Positions 34,650-47,414 of a stretch of DNA of 64,000 bases are shown here, one piece after another (the first letter of the stretch is position 1; the number at the start of each line of letters is the position of its first letter). Below the pieces are notes generated by a model. The model ran no database searches and was not told where the DNA came from. It saw only the letters and a program-made list of their open reading frames with translations. The stretch covers positions 28,163,501 to 28,227,500 of the forward strand of contig CM060834.1 in NCBI GenBank assembly GCA_030762175.1, read 5' to 3'. The position numbers and the translations under genes are program-made. Source of the DNA: Metallyticus violacea. Taxonomy: Eukaryota > Arthropoda > Insecta > Mantodea > Metallyticidae.

Positions 34650-34775
34650 GAATTTGTAGGTATCAATTCCTGGTCCACTGCTATTTTCAGTTTATATAAA
34701 TGATCTATCATTGTCATTAAAACATTTATACTACTATTTTGTTGGTGGACACCAGTGTAATATTATTTAACGTTA
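34650..34775 (+). pseudogene. LINE reverse transcriptase fragment
   Basis: One plus-strand frame, with a small shift, reads PGPLLFSVYINDLSLSL and then a region ending FVGGHQC. This matches the GPLLFLVYINDLP block and the position of the catalytic FADDT motif of Jockey/CR1-type LINEs, with both aspartates replaced by glycine. Only about 40 codons are recognisable. Confidence 0.5.
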
Positions 34776-34888
34776 GATTTAATAATTTTGTAGCAAAAAT
34801 TAATAACAGTTACAATTGTTTATTTGCCAAAAATAATACTATATAATTAAAGTATGATCAACTGTACAGAAATTAAATACTAATAATG

Positions 34889-35160
34889 TTATTGCAGTAA
34901 AAAGTCATCAAATTTATAAAAAGGGTTGTTGATAAGCCAAGTTTTTAAAACATCCTTAAATCTATTTAAACTAGCGAAGTTGGCATCACGAGGTAATCTG
35001 TTGAACATATCGAAAGCTATATTAGAAATATATATTTTTGTTTAACTTAAACTGACACTAGATCTTAATTTAAAGTTCCAAGTTTCATATGTATGATTGT
35101 CAAATTCACTCTGTAATTGGTGCAGATTACTTTTACCATGACTAAGCAATTAAAAATAAT
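34889..35160 (-). pseudogene. LINE ORF2 C-terminal end
   Basis: On the minus strand the frame reads HTYETWNFKLRSSVSLS, a stop, IAFDMFNRLPRDANFASLNR and then FKDVLKTWLINNPFYKFDDF, ending at TAA (34889-34891). An L/F-N-x-L-P motif followed by an F-K-x-x-L-K-x-W-L helix and FY-x-x-x-x-F is the standard end of Jockey/CR1/RTE-group LINE proteins. It converges on the RT scrap at 34650, which is on the opposite strand, so these are two different insertions or one rearranged element. Confidence 0.6.
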
Positions 35161-37265
35161 AGTTGTGGCGGGTTCATTGGGGGAGGGCATTATATAAGCA
35201 TGACGTTGAACCGCCAATTTGTGGTGGGTCTATTGGAGTGGTTGGTTACCGGGAATAGAATATGTTTTTAATCAAATATAGTTAGGTAATAGGGAAAATT
35301 AATCAATTACATCAAGAGGAACTAGTTGATGTAATGTACGTGCTGGAAATGTGTTGATTGAGCGGGCCGATTTCAGATGGGCTAGCCCTTTGTCTGTCTC
35401 CGATTGTTTCTGATTATTTCCCCGTGATGAATCTTCAATTCCTGTAGATGCCTCGGCTATGCCGATGTTCCGAACACCATATCCAGTAGCTGTCAAAGTG
35501 GCGTTCCTCACAAGGGAGGAAAAGACACTGGGTAGGACGTTGTCAATAACAGAGTTGTTGCACAGTTCACAGCATTTATTTTAATGATAATTCCGGACAC
35601 TTCTGAACCACTTGCAAGGAGTTGAATAAAAATATTCAGCGATTTTCTCTTATCGGTCACACACCATAAAATTCTGATAACTTTCCTTATGACATAAGTC
35701 ACACATTAAGTTTATTATTACTATTTGAAATTCAGCGAGCCTCACACTGCCTAATATTCACTGCTTCCTACCAAATCTGTTCCTTTTAAAATGTTTGTAA
35801 TAACTGTTTCTATCAAACTGTTCCAAACAACTGCCTCCTCCCGATTGGTCTACAAATTGAACTGTTCGATTGCGTCTACGAAACTGAACTGACAGGAAAA
35901 ATGCTTCCAAATTGAGTTTTTTTTTTTATGATTTCTTTAGGGGTCACTTTGCGAGAATTCTAATTTTAGAATATTCTAGACGCTTCCTAAACCTTATTCT
36001 CTGACTGGCTTAACATTTTGTTGATAGAAGATTCTCGAAGAGAGAACAGAAAACTCGATTCCTTATTGACTGAAATTAGCCCTTTCTTCCCTACTTTGGA
36101 TACGCAATACTGTGAGATTTCTCTTTTTAAGGGTCGCTTTCCCAAGGAGGAAGGTGAGCTTACATGGTTTACTTCAAGAACTTTTAACAGAAGCTATAAT
36201 AGAAAGGGTCCTATGCTATTCAAAAGTTGAACCTTGTGAATGGCTCCAGACTATCGCAACAAAGATACATATATATTTCGTCTTTAATACACATATTTTA
36301 TCTTTGCCTCTTGTTCACTTCATAAAATTATATCCATTAAAAAATACATGTTAATAAATGATTAAATCGTAATATCTTATAATTAAAGCCTTTGTTTCTG
36401 CAGGAGTCCAATGTGTATCTCGTGCTACTTGCTTAATTATAGTTAAAATTCTTAATTCAATAAAAAAGGGGACGATCATATGGAGAACAAGTTATAATTG
36501 GAATAGTGTCTTTTTTTGTAATGGCAAAACTTTATTCACTTTGGTTCCGTTGCCCCAAAAGTGCAAACCATAAGATAAAATATTATGGGAAAAATGAATA
36601 ATAAGAGTTCACAACATAGTCCCTGGAAACAAGTCGTTTTAATTGGCTTAATTTTATGCTTATTACAATATGTAACTGGTTGAAAGCTAACAAATAATCA
36701 TGAAATTTAGATTAAACATACACAATGAAAGTCATCACCAATAACAGGTCAAGGTCTACAGGTAAAGGTGGTAAGGGCGATTTATTGTTGACATGTCCAA
36801 TAGTTTTAATAGTTAAGTTAGGACTAATATTTTCATCCTTTAAATATAGAATTTGTAAAGAAGGAACAGCAATAAAGATTAAAATAATGGTTTTTAGGTT
36901 TTCAGGCTGACAGACAAATTGCAAAGCCTGTGCGCTTCACTCATTGTATCTTATTAACCACCTCAAAACAGTTTATTCAGCATATTTTTCTTCCATTATA
37001 ATTTTTCTTTAAATATTCTGGCAAATTTAGTTGAAAACAAACATGTTTTTATATTACAAAAGAAAGCAATTTCTAATTAAAATAATAGAAAATAATTTAG
37101 AGGTCTATTTTGGAAACAATCAATTTTAAAACTTCCTTGTGAGTATATACTTTCATATATTAAACTTTACATTACCAATCAAGACAAATTCATTAAAAAC
37201 ATACAATTTAAATTAATAGCGCAAACTGAAACGGTTGAAAGTATACGACAATAGAAGCAAAAAAG
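35161..37265. other. Long spacer
   Basis: Frames at 35299-35511 and 35508-35702 (minus) and 36018-36354 (plus) are not recognised. 36480-37250 is very AT-rich. Confidence 0.4.
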
Positions 37266-37947
37266 TACCAGTAGCCATGGGTCCGCAAACAAGCCGTGCG
37301 CGAGATTTATTATTGGTAATGTGCTTACAAGCCACCACTGACTTAATTCGTTATACACATCATATGTGTCATTCGTTGCGCACTTAGAAGCGGACCGCGA
37401 TGAGCTCCTTGTTTACAAAACTGAACATCTAACGTGGAGATAGGATCCAAGATAAATGGGTTAAGAAGGGCCTGTACCTTGGCCTCCACGATCACCCGAT
37501 TTCAATCTTTTGGATTTTTCTGTTTAGATTCAGCTCAAAAGTGTAGTGTACAGCACTCCCGTTAATAAGGTTAAAGTATTGGCGCAAAGAATTGTACATG
37601 CTTGTCAAGAATTCTGAGACGACCTGGGGGTGTTTGAAAGAATTCGAAACTCACTGCATAGACAAGTGCAGTATTGCATCCAGATGCAAGAATGATACCT
37701 TGAATACTTCCTTTAACAGATAGCAGTGTATGGTACATATAGCATACATACTAAAGTGGAATTGTATTCCTTGTTAAGTTAAGCTAGGAGTGAATTTTGA
37801 GCCAACTTAGAATGGAAATTAAACGAAACGTCTACTTTTCAAATTAATTTGTACTAAGTCGATGTTTCTTAATGATGTCGCGGCTTGTAACCACACATTT
37901 GAAATTATCTCTCACATGGCTCGTTTGCGGACCCGTGTTTACTGGAA
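37266..37947 (+). mobile_element. Short mariner-like element with long terminal inverted repeats
   Basis: The left end CCAGTAGCCATGGGTCCGCA (37268 onward) and the reverse complement of the right end, CCAGTAAACACGGGTCCGCA (from 37945 backward), agree over about 38 bases. This includes GGGTCCGCAAAC-x-AGCC, with scattered mismatches. TA is next to the left end and near the right one. The 680-base interior holds only the C-terminal part of a mariner-like transposase, so this is an internally deleted, non-autonomous copy. Confidence 0.75.
37438..37720 (+). pseudogene. Mariner-like transposase C-terminal fragment
   Basis: Shifting between frames, the plus strand reads DKWVKKGPVPWPPRSPDFNL and LDF near 37450-37520, matching the W-x-G-R-x-G-P-x-x-W-P-P-R-S-P-D-x-x-P-L-D-F block of DUF4817-type elements, with the third catalytic aspartate kept. 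It then continues VVYSTPVNKVKVLAQRIVHA, a stop, and FERIRNSLHRQVQYCIQMQ. That is the usual end of this family. The first two catalytic aspartates are absent from the element. Confidence 0.65.
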
Positions 37948-38870
37948 CTAGACCCATTGCAAATTTATCTTGCTATCAAAAAGGAACTCATTGCAAGCGC
38001 ATCAGATTATACAGAGTGGCCCACATAAAGTTACAAGCCAATATCTTTAAATAAATGAAAAAACCAAAATAAGTTTTTTCCAAATTTAATGCAAGTTTAA
38101 TATTCACGCATTCAAGTGATTCAATTAATACAAATACAATTAAAATAAGCACGTAACTTATGACAGGAGATGTTGTGTACTACATTCACTCATTTCTGGC
38201 ACTGTTTAGAACATTCCCTTTCACACGCATCAGTTCATCTTTCGGAATTGATCCAACTTTTCGTCTATTTTCTTTCAGTTCTGCTAATGTTGAGGGCTTG
38301 CTCCATACATTTTATTTTTCAACTTCCCCCATAAATAATTATCACAAACTGCAGTATGTCATCCCTCTAAAAGATAAGCCCTATTTCTCTGTATGCATTT
38401 ACTGCGCACCATACACTGATTTTCTCGTCATACAAAGGGGACCTCGTTGTGTAAAATCTGGTTTTGTTGTATTCCAGTACCTTGTGTTATTTTACATCAA
38501 AACATGTCAAGTAAATAATTGGTAAATAACATTAATTGCTCTATCACTAACGTTCCGCAACATCTCCAAGAATTATAGAAATATTAGGATCACATGCCTA
38601 CAATTCGTGGACAAGTGGTTTTGCATGTTTTTAAGTTTGAACTGACTCAATTGCGAAAGATGACGGATTTGTGTGAATGACAATTTTCTAAAAATATGTC
38701 AGAAATATATCAATATTTCCAACATCTGTCTTAAGGCACGTGCTTATTTTAATTGTAGTTGCAGTTGTAATTGCGAGAACGTGAATCATTTGCGCGAACA
38801 TTACATTTGCTTCTCCGGCAGTTATCGCTCTAATTGCCGACCGACCAGCTGCCGTGAAGTGAGAAACAAA
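37948..38870. other. Spacer
   Basis: A 121-codon plus-strand frame at 38160-38525 is not recognised. tacagagtggcccacataaa at 38009-38028 resembles the outer end of a mariner-like repeat, but no partner was found. Confidence 0.35.
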
Positions 38871-38873
38871 ACT

Positions 38874-39243
38874 ATGAAAGATCCTGTATTTAAAATTTTC
38901 ACAAGCGTATTAGAGGAAATATTCCGCAAAATAAAACGAGGAAACAGATTTGGAATTAACATAAATAGTTACAAACTCACGAATCTAAGATTTGCAAACA
39001 ACATAGTTCTATTTGCTAGGACAGCAGAGAGCCTTCAAAGAATGCTACAAGATCTCAACAAGCACACTAAAACTGCCGGTCTATCTATGAACATGGAGAA
39101 AACACAAATCATGACAAACAGTCAAGTAACGCCTGTTAGAATAAACCCAACACTAAAACACTTAACAGAGTATGTCTATTTAGGACAAATAGTTGTATTC
39201 AAGTATCATATGGGCAAAGAAATAAAAAAAAAGTTCCTCAGTT
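38874..39243 (+). pseudogene. RTE-like LINE reverse transcriptase fragment
   Basis: Residues from MKDPVFKIFTSVLEEIFRKI onward, then GININSYKLTNLRFANNIVL, FARTAESLQRMLQDLNKHTK and MNMEKTQIMTN form the palm and thumb of an RTE-group (CFDP2-like) reverse transcriptase. The catalytic FADD motif is FANN (38991-39002), so both metal-binding aspartates are lost. The open frame begins 200 bases earlier and runs on to 39440, but those parts do not match the family. N-terminal endonuclease and fingers are missing, as in a 5'-truncated LINE. Confidence 0.72.
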
Positions 39244-39754
39244 TGAAGAGCATTCTAGTTAATGAAATTCATACTGGTGGACAATACTTTGAGTCGAAAA
39301 CTGAGGTTAGATGTGCTGGACTCTGGAACGTCCAGTCTCAACAAAAGGCTATCTTCTTTCGAGGCGAGGCTATTGTTCTGTACTTAATCGTTACGTTAAA
39401 TGACGAGTGTGTCCTATTTTTATACAGTCAGACTTTTTGATAGATGTTCAGAAATGTAATCCTTGTCTGAATATTACTTACTGAACAAAGAGACATATAT
39501 ACCTATATCATACAGTAACAATTATAATATTAAAATCTTGATCATAATTGTAATATTAGTACATTGATTATTATGTTATTCTTGACCTTGTTAAATAATG
39601 CCCGAAATTAAATGCAATTATTATAATCAGAAGCAATTATCATTAGAATAGAAATTTTTGAGACAACCATTCCTGCTTCAACTCATACATATTCCCAACA
39701 CTATTATATGAATGCCAACTTGCAGCCTAGCAGAAGCTAAAAAGTATAATATTA
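39244..39754. other. Unassigned insert within the LINE relic
   Basis: Sequence between the RT fragment and its probable 3' end is AT-rich and unlike the family. It may be a later insertion or extreme decay. Confidence 0.35.
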
Positions 39755-40051
39755 GAATCTGCCAATTTAAAATGAAGCGGAAAATACAAGGGATATCCCT
39801 CATGGATAACATATCAAGGAACATATAGCAAGGTTACCTACATAGCTACCACATGTGATCTACGTATCGGTAGTAGAGGAAGAGGGAGACCGAGAAGAGG
39901 TGGGCAGACTCCTTCAGGAAAGCAGGAAAGCACGGGACTAGCATAGCAGGGAACCGCAGTACCTGGAAGAGCCTAGGAACGGAGCTGCAGAAAGTAGTCA
40001 ATTGTGAAAGTGATACCAAACTCATAACACAAAAACTTAATAGACTCAGTA
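39755..40051 (+). pseudogene. RTE-like LINE ORF2 3' end
   Basis: One frame reads ICQFKMKRKIQGISLMDNIS, and with a shift GRGRPRRGGQTPSGK and later WKSLGTELQK, ending near KLNRLST-stop. R-x-M-E-R-x-x-L-G-I-S-L-x-D-x-I followed by G-R-P-x-x-R-W is the usual end of RTE/CFDP2-like proteins. It probably belongs to the RT fragment at 38874. Confidence 0.6.
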
Positions 40052-40059
40052 CTTGAACC

Positions 40060-43000
40060 TTCTAGTTAAGTTAATTAATTAATTCAACCTTGCATCATGT
40101 AATCAAATAATTCGTTCCGTTTAACAATATTGTTGGTTTCCCCATTTAAGAGCAGATCTATGCTATTGAAGTTCACCTCCATTGAAATGCTTGGCTGCTA
40201 GTTAGAACATGTGTAAATCATTTTAGAGACTGGAACAAGAGCATCCAAAACCATCCTCTTAGCGAAGATCACATTCAGCATCTTCTGGAATGTAGAGCTG
40301 TGCTTTTTATTTAATACGTGCAAGAGACCAACTGTGCCTGCATCCAGACACTGTATACGCTTGTGTCCTCATATTCTTGCAGTGTTACTCCATTACTTCA
40401 TCTCAGGAAACTTTTGACACTTGTCCAGCATCCTCTATTTATCATATTTTTGGTTTTGGAAGAACCATAGAGGAGGTTGGTGGCATTCGGTGTCATTAAA
40501 CAGCGGAAATGAAACCATAACATTGTGAAATTTGAGTGGAAGGAAACGGCGTATATCTTAAAATTTCATCCGCAACTGACCCTATATCTCACAGTGAATA
40601 TGTTTTATTGGAAATGACGTATGCTAATTGCTTTTTTATCTAGCCCCTTATATGCCTACCTGATGTTTTGCTAAAGTACATAGGAAAAAGAGAATAAATA
40701 ATTTTTAAATCGGTTGTATGGTTTCCCAAAGATAACTACAGTCCTTGTTCTGTCATTCCCAAAGATTTGCCGGTTACCAACTGAACACAGTAATTTGGTA
40801 GAGCACGCTTTTCCTTTCATCGAGATCTCAAGGTTCCCTAAAATTCTGCGGCTAAATGAACATTTGATTGCTGTTATGACCTTCAACTTGTCCGATTACA
40901 TTAGACCACTGTGGTTCATTATCAAGTTCATTGGTTCATTACAGAAATTCATCGAGTTGACCGACTGCTGTCCAGTTGATTTATTTCCTCGAAAAGTTTA
41001 AACGTTTGTTTTTCAGCGAAGTGCATTGATGTTTCCATTACGCCCCGCTCCCCAAATAAAACTTTGTTCGTAGTCCAAAAACCCAAAAGGTCTTGGATTG
41101 TGTTTTTTAGTTAATGAGGATTACATTACGAACATCAGCTTCATTTCAAAATGGTGTCAAGTTAGATTAACAATTCAAAATTGTTAATACTTTTACTGGT
41201 CCAGTTCTAATATGCAAACACAGTACTTAAGATATTGAACGAGTTAAGCTAATTTTTGCGCTATATATCATTTTTAATGAACTTTTATATTGATACAAAA
41301 TGTCATTTATGACTCAAAAAATTTGCCAGTTTACCAGTTGTGGTACTATTTTTTCTGAATTTTTGTCCTATTTCATGATTTAGGCATTTAAGTGTTACCA
41401 ATTCATAAAAATGTTTAGAGTTATTCTAAAGCAAATTTCCAGGTTGAAATGGTTTATATCTTCTGCACATATTAATATTTTGGTTTTCCACATATAATCA
41501 TTGCCATGGTAACTTTAACATGCTTATATAAACAAATGCGATTTGGAATACTGACAACCATTTTCGAACAATAATTTTTTGAATGATTTTTGCCTTTACC
41601 TGTTTGCATTCATTTATTGTTATTAAGAATTCAATAGACAATGTCTCAATGCATAAAGAAGATTTCAAAGGTTACATGGGTTGAGAAATTAACCCTGCCC
41701 TGTAAAATAATTTCGTAAGCTGGTACGTAGATACGAGGAAAGTAGAAAAAACGATCCAGTAGACGGAGAGTAGTAGAAAACGAAATGAGAGCAGCCCTAG
41801 TTTTATAAGAAATCCAGGAAGTTTATTAAAGTACTCCATATAATGTTTGGAGTGCCAATAAAGTTGCAGAACGTTTGGAAATGAGTTATTCAACAGGGTG
41901 ACGAACTCTGAGAAGATCGCCAGTCGCGTCACTTCCGCTTTGAAAATGTTAGCAGAAGTTCAGAGTACTCAAGCGACATCTGAAACGCTGTCATGGACTC
42001 AGTTTATGAAAGGTGTGACGACAAATAAAACTTTCTCTCCATGGGTTGGGAAAACTGGAGCGATATTGGGAGATGAGCACCCTATTCTGAGGGTCTATGT
42101 AAAGAGGTGCTGAAGTTTCATCTTCCTAGAAAACTCCTTAAGTAGGCTCGTGTGTGTGTATGTTGTTTCCAACTATTACAGCATTCTTAGAGGTTACCAT
42201 TTCATCAAATTCTACATAGTCATGAAAATACATGCCAGTTTATGTGCTTTGTACAGAGGAAATCTTGACAGAAGGAGGCACTGCAGTTTACTGTTTTCAT
42301 TGATCGTCTCCTCCCCACCCCCTATTTCTTATAATCAAATAAGTATGTTCTACTTTTACTGTGGTTAGTTCCATAAGAGGCTACAGCAGGCTTGATTCTA
42401 ACAAAAGAAAGAAACAAGGAAGCAATGCCAAGAGAAAAAAGATAAAGACAAGTGCTCTGGTGCTGCATTTGATTCGTCATCAGTCATTATCACAGTCACC
42501 ACAACCTTCTTCTTATTATTCTACCACTTCTTTCTGTCCTCTTTTTTATGTTATTCTGATTCTACGTCTCTTTTATGCACTGTATGTTTTATGTGACACA
42601 CTCGCGTCTGACTAACACATTTAGAAAAGGAAAGAAATAAGGGAGAAAAAAAAGGTGAAAGAAGATATAGAAATACTTTCCTATTTCTTTTTCTGTTTCT
42701 TTGTCGGGCCTTTGCAGCGCAACCGAAATGTGTTCTGACGAAGCGTTTTAAAAATATTTTACGACTCTTTCGAGGCCAAGTCTCAGCATGCCAGATTTGA
42801 TTCAAGTTCTAAGATGTTGAAATGTTCTAGAAGTTGAAATTAAAGAGTCTGTTGCGAAAAATATTTAAGAAAATCATTGCAGAATCATACATATGTTGAT
42901 TTCTGTGCTATAGCTTTCTATCAGTTTAGTTCTCAGTGTTTCGCTGTTGGTTTATGTTCCAGTTCTATTAAATATGTAACTTACACAACATCAGAACATG

Positions 43001-43285
43001 TTGCGGAGGCAACCGATCGCATCAGCACCTGTTGACCGACTACTCGATGTGGTGACTGGATCCCTAGATGCTTCTTTTAGAACATTTGATGGTCCAAATA
43101 GGAACTTGCTAATAGCTGAATTTTGAAATGTGCATTCTGGTGAAGTCATTAAATGAGGAGTTTTGCAGTAATTTTACAAAGTTATGTGTAGAAGATGATT
43201 TACCGTGTTTTTGGACATGATAAGCTTTTGGTGTAGCCTTTAACTAATTTGGCTCCCCTTCTACTATATCGTTGTCCTCTGCAAC
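40060..43285. other. Long spacer
   Basis: Frames at 40714-41001, 41898-42113 and 42361-42615 (plus) are not recognised. 41100-41640 is AT-rich. No SINE landmark. Confidence 0.4.
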
Positions 43286-43289
43286 ATTC

Positions 43290-43450
43290 TGACCTCACAA
43301 ATATTCTTTCAAAGATCAAATCAGTGAATACTCGATTGCACCAAGTCTGCAATGCATGGTAAATGTTTAGACACCTCAAAATTCAGTTTACTGCTTGTGC
43401 AACCGCATGTAGGCGAGCGTTGTCGTAAAGCATCGCTACTCTTTCTGAGT
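43290..43450 (-). pseudogene. Mariner transposase fragment around the second catalytic residue
   Basis: On the minus strand a frame reads RVAMLYDNARLHAVAQAV, matching the V-x-x-L-H-D-N-A-R-P-H block of mariner with the aspartate kept and histidine changed to tyrosine. Sequence after it (to about 43290) loses the frame. No terminal repeats were found. Confidence 0.45.
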
Positions 43451-43459
43451 TAAAGGATA

Positions 43460-46230
43460 CGGGGAGTGTATTTTCAAAGTGCCACATTTTAACGTTTTTT
43501 TTTTCTGAAATTTTTCTATGATTGCATTGCTGCTAAGTTAATATGTATACCCAATTTCAGCTATAAATTATTTCATAAATTTTATTACGTAAATATGTCA
43601 CATAATCAAAATGTCCAAGGCAGCTCGTGAGTTGAGAAGTTAGCATTTTTGCAATTAGAGCTTTCTACCACACACAAACTTGTACATAAAATGTTGTGAA
43701 AAAGTTTAATGAATGAACAGTGACATCTTTTTAAATCTATCCGAAATTTTAACGTTTAAAATTTATAATTTCTGCATCAAAATATTTTTTAAAATTATTA
43801 CTGGTGTTAGCATACAGTTTTTCCTAAAGAATATTACATTGGACACTTCTGCACATTTTGAGAAATGTTCATTAAATTTAAACAAAAACGTTTAGGTGTG
43901 AGACATTTTGAAAGTGTAAAAATGAAGTTTTGAGAAAAACGCTGTTTTATAAAAGAGTATGCTGGGAAACAGTGTGATTTTAAAAGATATGCGGAGCTCT
44001 TTTATTGGCTGTAGAACCCGAAGGGAGGCGGGGACATGCAAATGTTGACTCTCTGTGGACACCCAAAGGTTCGATTTTAACCCAAACCTGACCCCCATTT
44101 CCCTTAAGAGCTCCCCAGTGTTACCATCACACCCCCAAGCTTCAACTTGTCCGCCAACATATCATAATAAAACACTAGCTTTTTCCAGAAAACGGACAAA
44201 TATAGATGCATTGCTATCCCAAATGTCCTTCAGCATAGAAGGCTATGTTTTGAATTTTTTTTTTTTTGACACACACGAAAAGATTTTATTGTATCGATTA
44301 CCTCTTATTCTCTAGTTCATAATGGTGCACTAGGACTCCTCGATTTTAATTATTCGATGGAGCAAAGCCGTGAGCTCATTGTCATTGGCTAAAGAGATTT
44401 GTGAACAGCTTGTCCAAAAATAGGATATTAATGTCTAAGAGGAAATCCCCAATCTTAAATTACTATATTAATGTAGTTTAAAACCGCAGTGCTCCCAAAA
44501 TAAAGCCAAGGTCCTGTAGCTAATGCATAGCCTTGACAGTTACCTCGTGATTATGCTTGGTTTAAACGCTTGAGTGAATTTGTCCATTCATTTGCTCGCA
44601 GTTCTGACTTCTAATGGATCAAACATGTCTGTGTCCACTGCATAGTAAAGTGATCGTGATATTAATAAATGCTGGCTCTGAAATCCTTGCAGGTTTAAGC
44701 TTTACACGAATAAATTCTCATTCAGAATAAATGGAAATTGTTAACAATTTTGCACTTCTCCGTTCCTTTTATACCTTTGAGCTAAGAATATGCTTTCCCT
44801 TAATTTTATGATCTCTGTCCATGCTTAATTTTATTAATCATTCCCTATTCTTCCATTCACACAGCTCTTTGACAGAAACAGTCCTTTAGGAGATCTCAGT
44901 GCCTCCCATACCCGAGACATACAATGCGTTCCAGTCATCCTTCCTCTGGCCAATGGCTGGGCGCGACTGCAGTCGACCTATTTAATCCCTGATCCGTAAT
45001 CTTTCCACTCAAGCTCATATTTCAGATGCCAAGGAGTTTTTTTTGCAAAGCGAGATGACGTTTTGCTTGCAGTGGTTAACAGCAACTCTTGATTTCATTA
45101 TAGTCTAAGAATTCAATTTAGTGTAGTGAAACGCCACCGCACAAGTTAAGGTTATATATGTTTGACAGTTATGTGAATCTTAAAATATAAGTAATTTTGT
45201 TCTAGTTTTAGAAACAGAATCGATATACGACAGAATTTATGACTGAAAACGACGTGTTCTAATGGAAGACAAATTTGATCAGATTGGAGAAACATTACAG
45301 CGCAGAAATCTCTGCGTCATCTATCGCACAAATTACACACGGTCAATACTAAATGAAAAGTTTACAGAGCGGTTGTAATCTAAGTGTACAACCTCTTGAC
45401 TGCATCGTGTGGATTTTTGTAATTGGATTTGGTAGAGCATTGCTCATCCAGAATTACTAATGTTTTGGTTTCATTTACATGATCATCTTTGTTTACAAAC
45501 TATGGCACAGAAAACCCGCTATTAATTTACCAAGTTCCCTTGCATGATGAAAGAATTAGTGTGTGGTGTTCCGCAATATCAAGGCCCCATATACTTTCAT
45601 TAATTTAGAGTGCTATGGCAGGCAAATCCATACATGCATTTGGGCCTTAATTCAATAATGAAATAAAAATATATAGCTTTGTTTATTGTTAGCAAACGAT
45701 TCTTCGAAAAAGTTAAAGACTTTTTAAAACACAAAATCATTTGTAAAAGATTAAAGTTCCCCACATTTTATCTGTTAATTTTGTGCGACTGCCCTTAAAA
45801 TTTAAGTCTACAGAAATGATATTCGCACTATGAATTATCAGAAAGGCAATGTAAATACAGTAACGTGTAGCTTTTTATGAAGCAGAACGTTTTCTTGAAT
45901 GTTAATTTTATCAAAAATGTAAAAAAATACAGACAAATACTTCAACATATTCTACAAAATAAATTAAATAAGATTATGTTCACGTCTTTATTAATCAAAA
46001 TTATAGGATTTAATGAGATTACCTACAGATGCGATTAGTTCTCACATATTTTGCAATCTAACTTTATCATCATCGCTGTCATCGACTTACAGGCGCAAGA
46101 TCTAAGGCCTATTCTAGGTCCAAGTTCCCCTTAGCACCTATAGATGTCAGCCCATTGCCTTAATTGCCAACTAAGGCTAAGTTATTACTTGGACGTATAA
46201 TAGGTAATCGGCAATTTTGTCCGAAATCTC
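43460..46230. other. Long spacer
   Basis: AT-rich with a GC-richer patch at 44880-45020 containing the 12-base palindrome cgactgcagtcg. No gene recognised. Confidence 0.4.
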
Positions 46231-46330
46231 TTTTTTTTTTTTTTTTTTCGGTTTGGAGTTCCTTAATGTGCCATAAATCTACAATGCGGGATCCATGGTT
46301 TTAAGTTCCTCTAGTGGACTCACGCTCTAC
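46231..46330 (-). mobile_element. SINE-B fragment
   Basis: After an 18-T run, the block ccataaatctacaatgcggg and atccatggttttaagttcct follows the central body of SINE-B as seen reversed at 56840-56900. Head and 3' end are missing. Confidence 0.55.
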
Positions 46331-47100
46331 CAACTTCGTGTAGATTTCACCTCACAACAAATTACAAACAAATGCTCATCATAAACTTAGAAGTATAACA
46401 AAGTTTCTATTTTTATAAGAACTCTTTAATTAAACTGATGATGCTAATGATCAAAACATTTAAATTCAAGTTTGAAAAGTTTAAATTATCTTTAAAAAAC
46501 TGGAAAGGCTATCACATAAATATAATATATAAAATAAATAATAAATGCATTATGTGCTGTTATTATTTGCCCGGAGAATAGTATGGACACACAAACAAAA
46601 AAAGTTTACTTTTAATATTTCTCTTTTCTTGCCTCTCTTCTATCCATAAATAGGGCTGATAAGCCTTCCAAAATTTGTGTTGTGTCTGTTGTACTAAGAA
46701 GTTGAAAAGTAAAGGAGGAAATTATAAATGAAGGGTAATAAATGCTTCGTTTTATCTAACATTTTGTATTTCTATCGTATTTACCGCATAGATAGAGTCT
46801 CGTCAGATTTTAAAGATACCTCTTAAAAACGAAGAATTACGGTAAAATGTGTGAGTGATCCATTGCGATAGAAAAGGACAATTATCGAGGCTAAAAAGGT
46901 AACAATTACATTAAGGGAGAGAATTTTTACTTATTTGTCACATCTGGTGCTACCAATTCGCTTCTGTAGTAAATAGGACACTCTAGTTGCCAAGTTTGAA
47001 TCTCTCCTGTGCTTATTTTATCTTAATGGTTGGTTCCCATTCCGGCAAAGACATCTGTCAGCTCTGCCGTATGTGCAACCCTGGACTGGTGATTCTGACT
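46331..47100. other. AT-rich spacer
   Basis: Nothing recognised. Confidence 0.5.
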
Positions 47101-47114
47101 TTCCCTCGCGTTTC

Positions 47115-47401
47115 ACCACCACGAGTGGCCGAGGTCGTTAAGGCGCGGACTCGTGAGTGGGTGGTCTGGGGTTCGAATCCCGCCAGGACCGTCCTCCCTG
47201 ACTGAGGTTTTTTTTCCAGGTTTTTTTCCTCAGTCCTCATAACTGGCGAATGCCGGGGAGGTACCCTAAAACTGGCCTGGAACGTTTTCCTTCCTTAAAA
47301 AAATCCTTTCCTATTACATCATTTCATCTCATGTATCATCAGCGTGCACCAACTGTGCTGCCTCAGTAGTAAAAACGGGCGTTAAACACTATTAAAAAAA
47401 A
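47115..47401 (+). mobile_element. SINE-A copy 6 (full length, well kept)
   Basis: Plus-strand copy with a clear tRNA-like head: AGTGGCCGAGGTCGTTAAGG, then GGGGTTCGAATCCCGCC as the B box. The body has cgtcctccctgactgaggtt and gccggggaggtaccctaaaa, and the end is aacgggcgttaaacactatt plus an A run. Flanks ttccctcgcgtttc (47101-47114) and ttccttgcgtttc (47402-47414) form a near-duplication. This is the best copy for reading the family's head. Confidence 0.9.
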
Positions 47402-47414
47402 TTCCTTGCGTTTC

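Noticed and set aside
40714..41001. 95-codon plus-strand frame opposite a 71-codon minus frame
   Set aside because: No family resemblance; both strands open, as expected of chance.
44960..45005. Promoter-like patch with cgactgcagtcg palindrome and tatttaat
   Set aside because: No gene follows and short palindromes of this kind are expected by chance.
47115..47190. A serine or leucine tRNA gene
   Set aside because: The A- and B-box regions are tRNA-like, but the same sequence heads eight dispersed SINE copies and lacks a matching acceptor stem.
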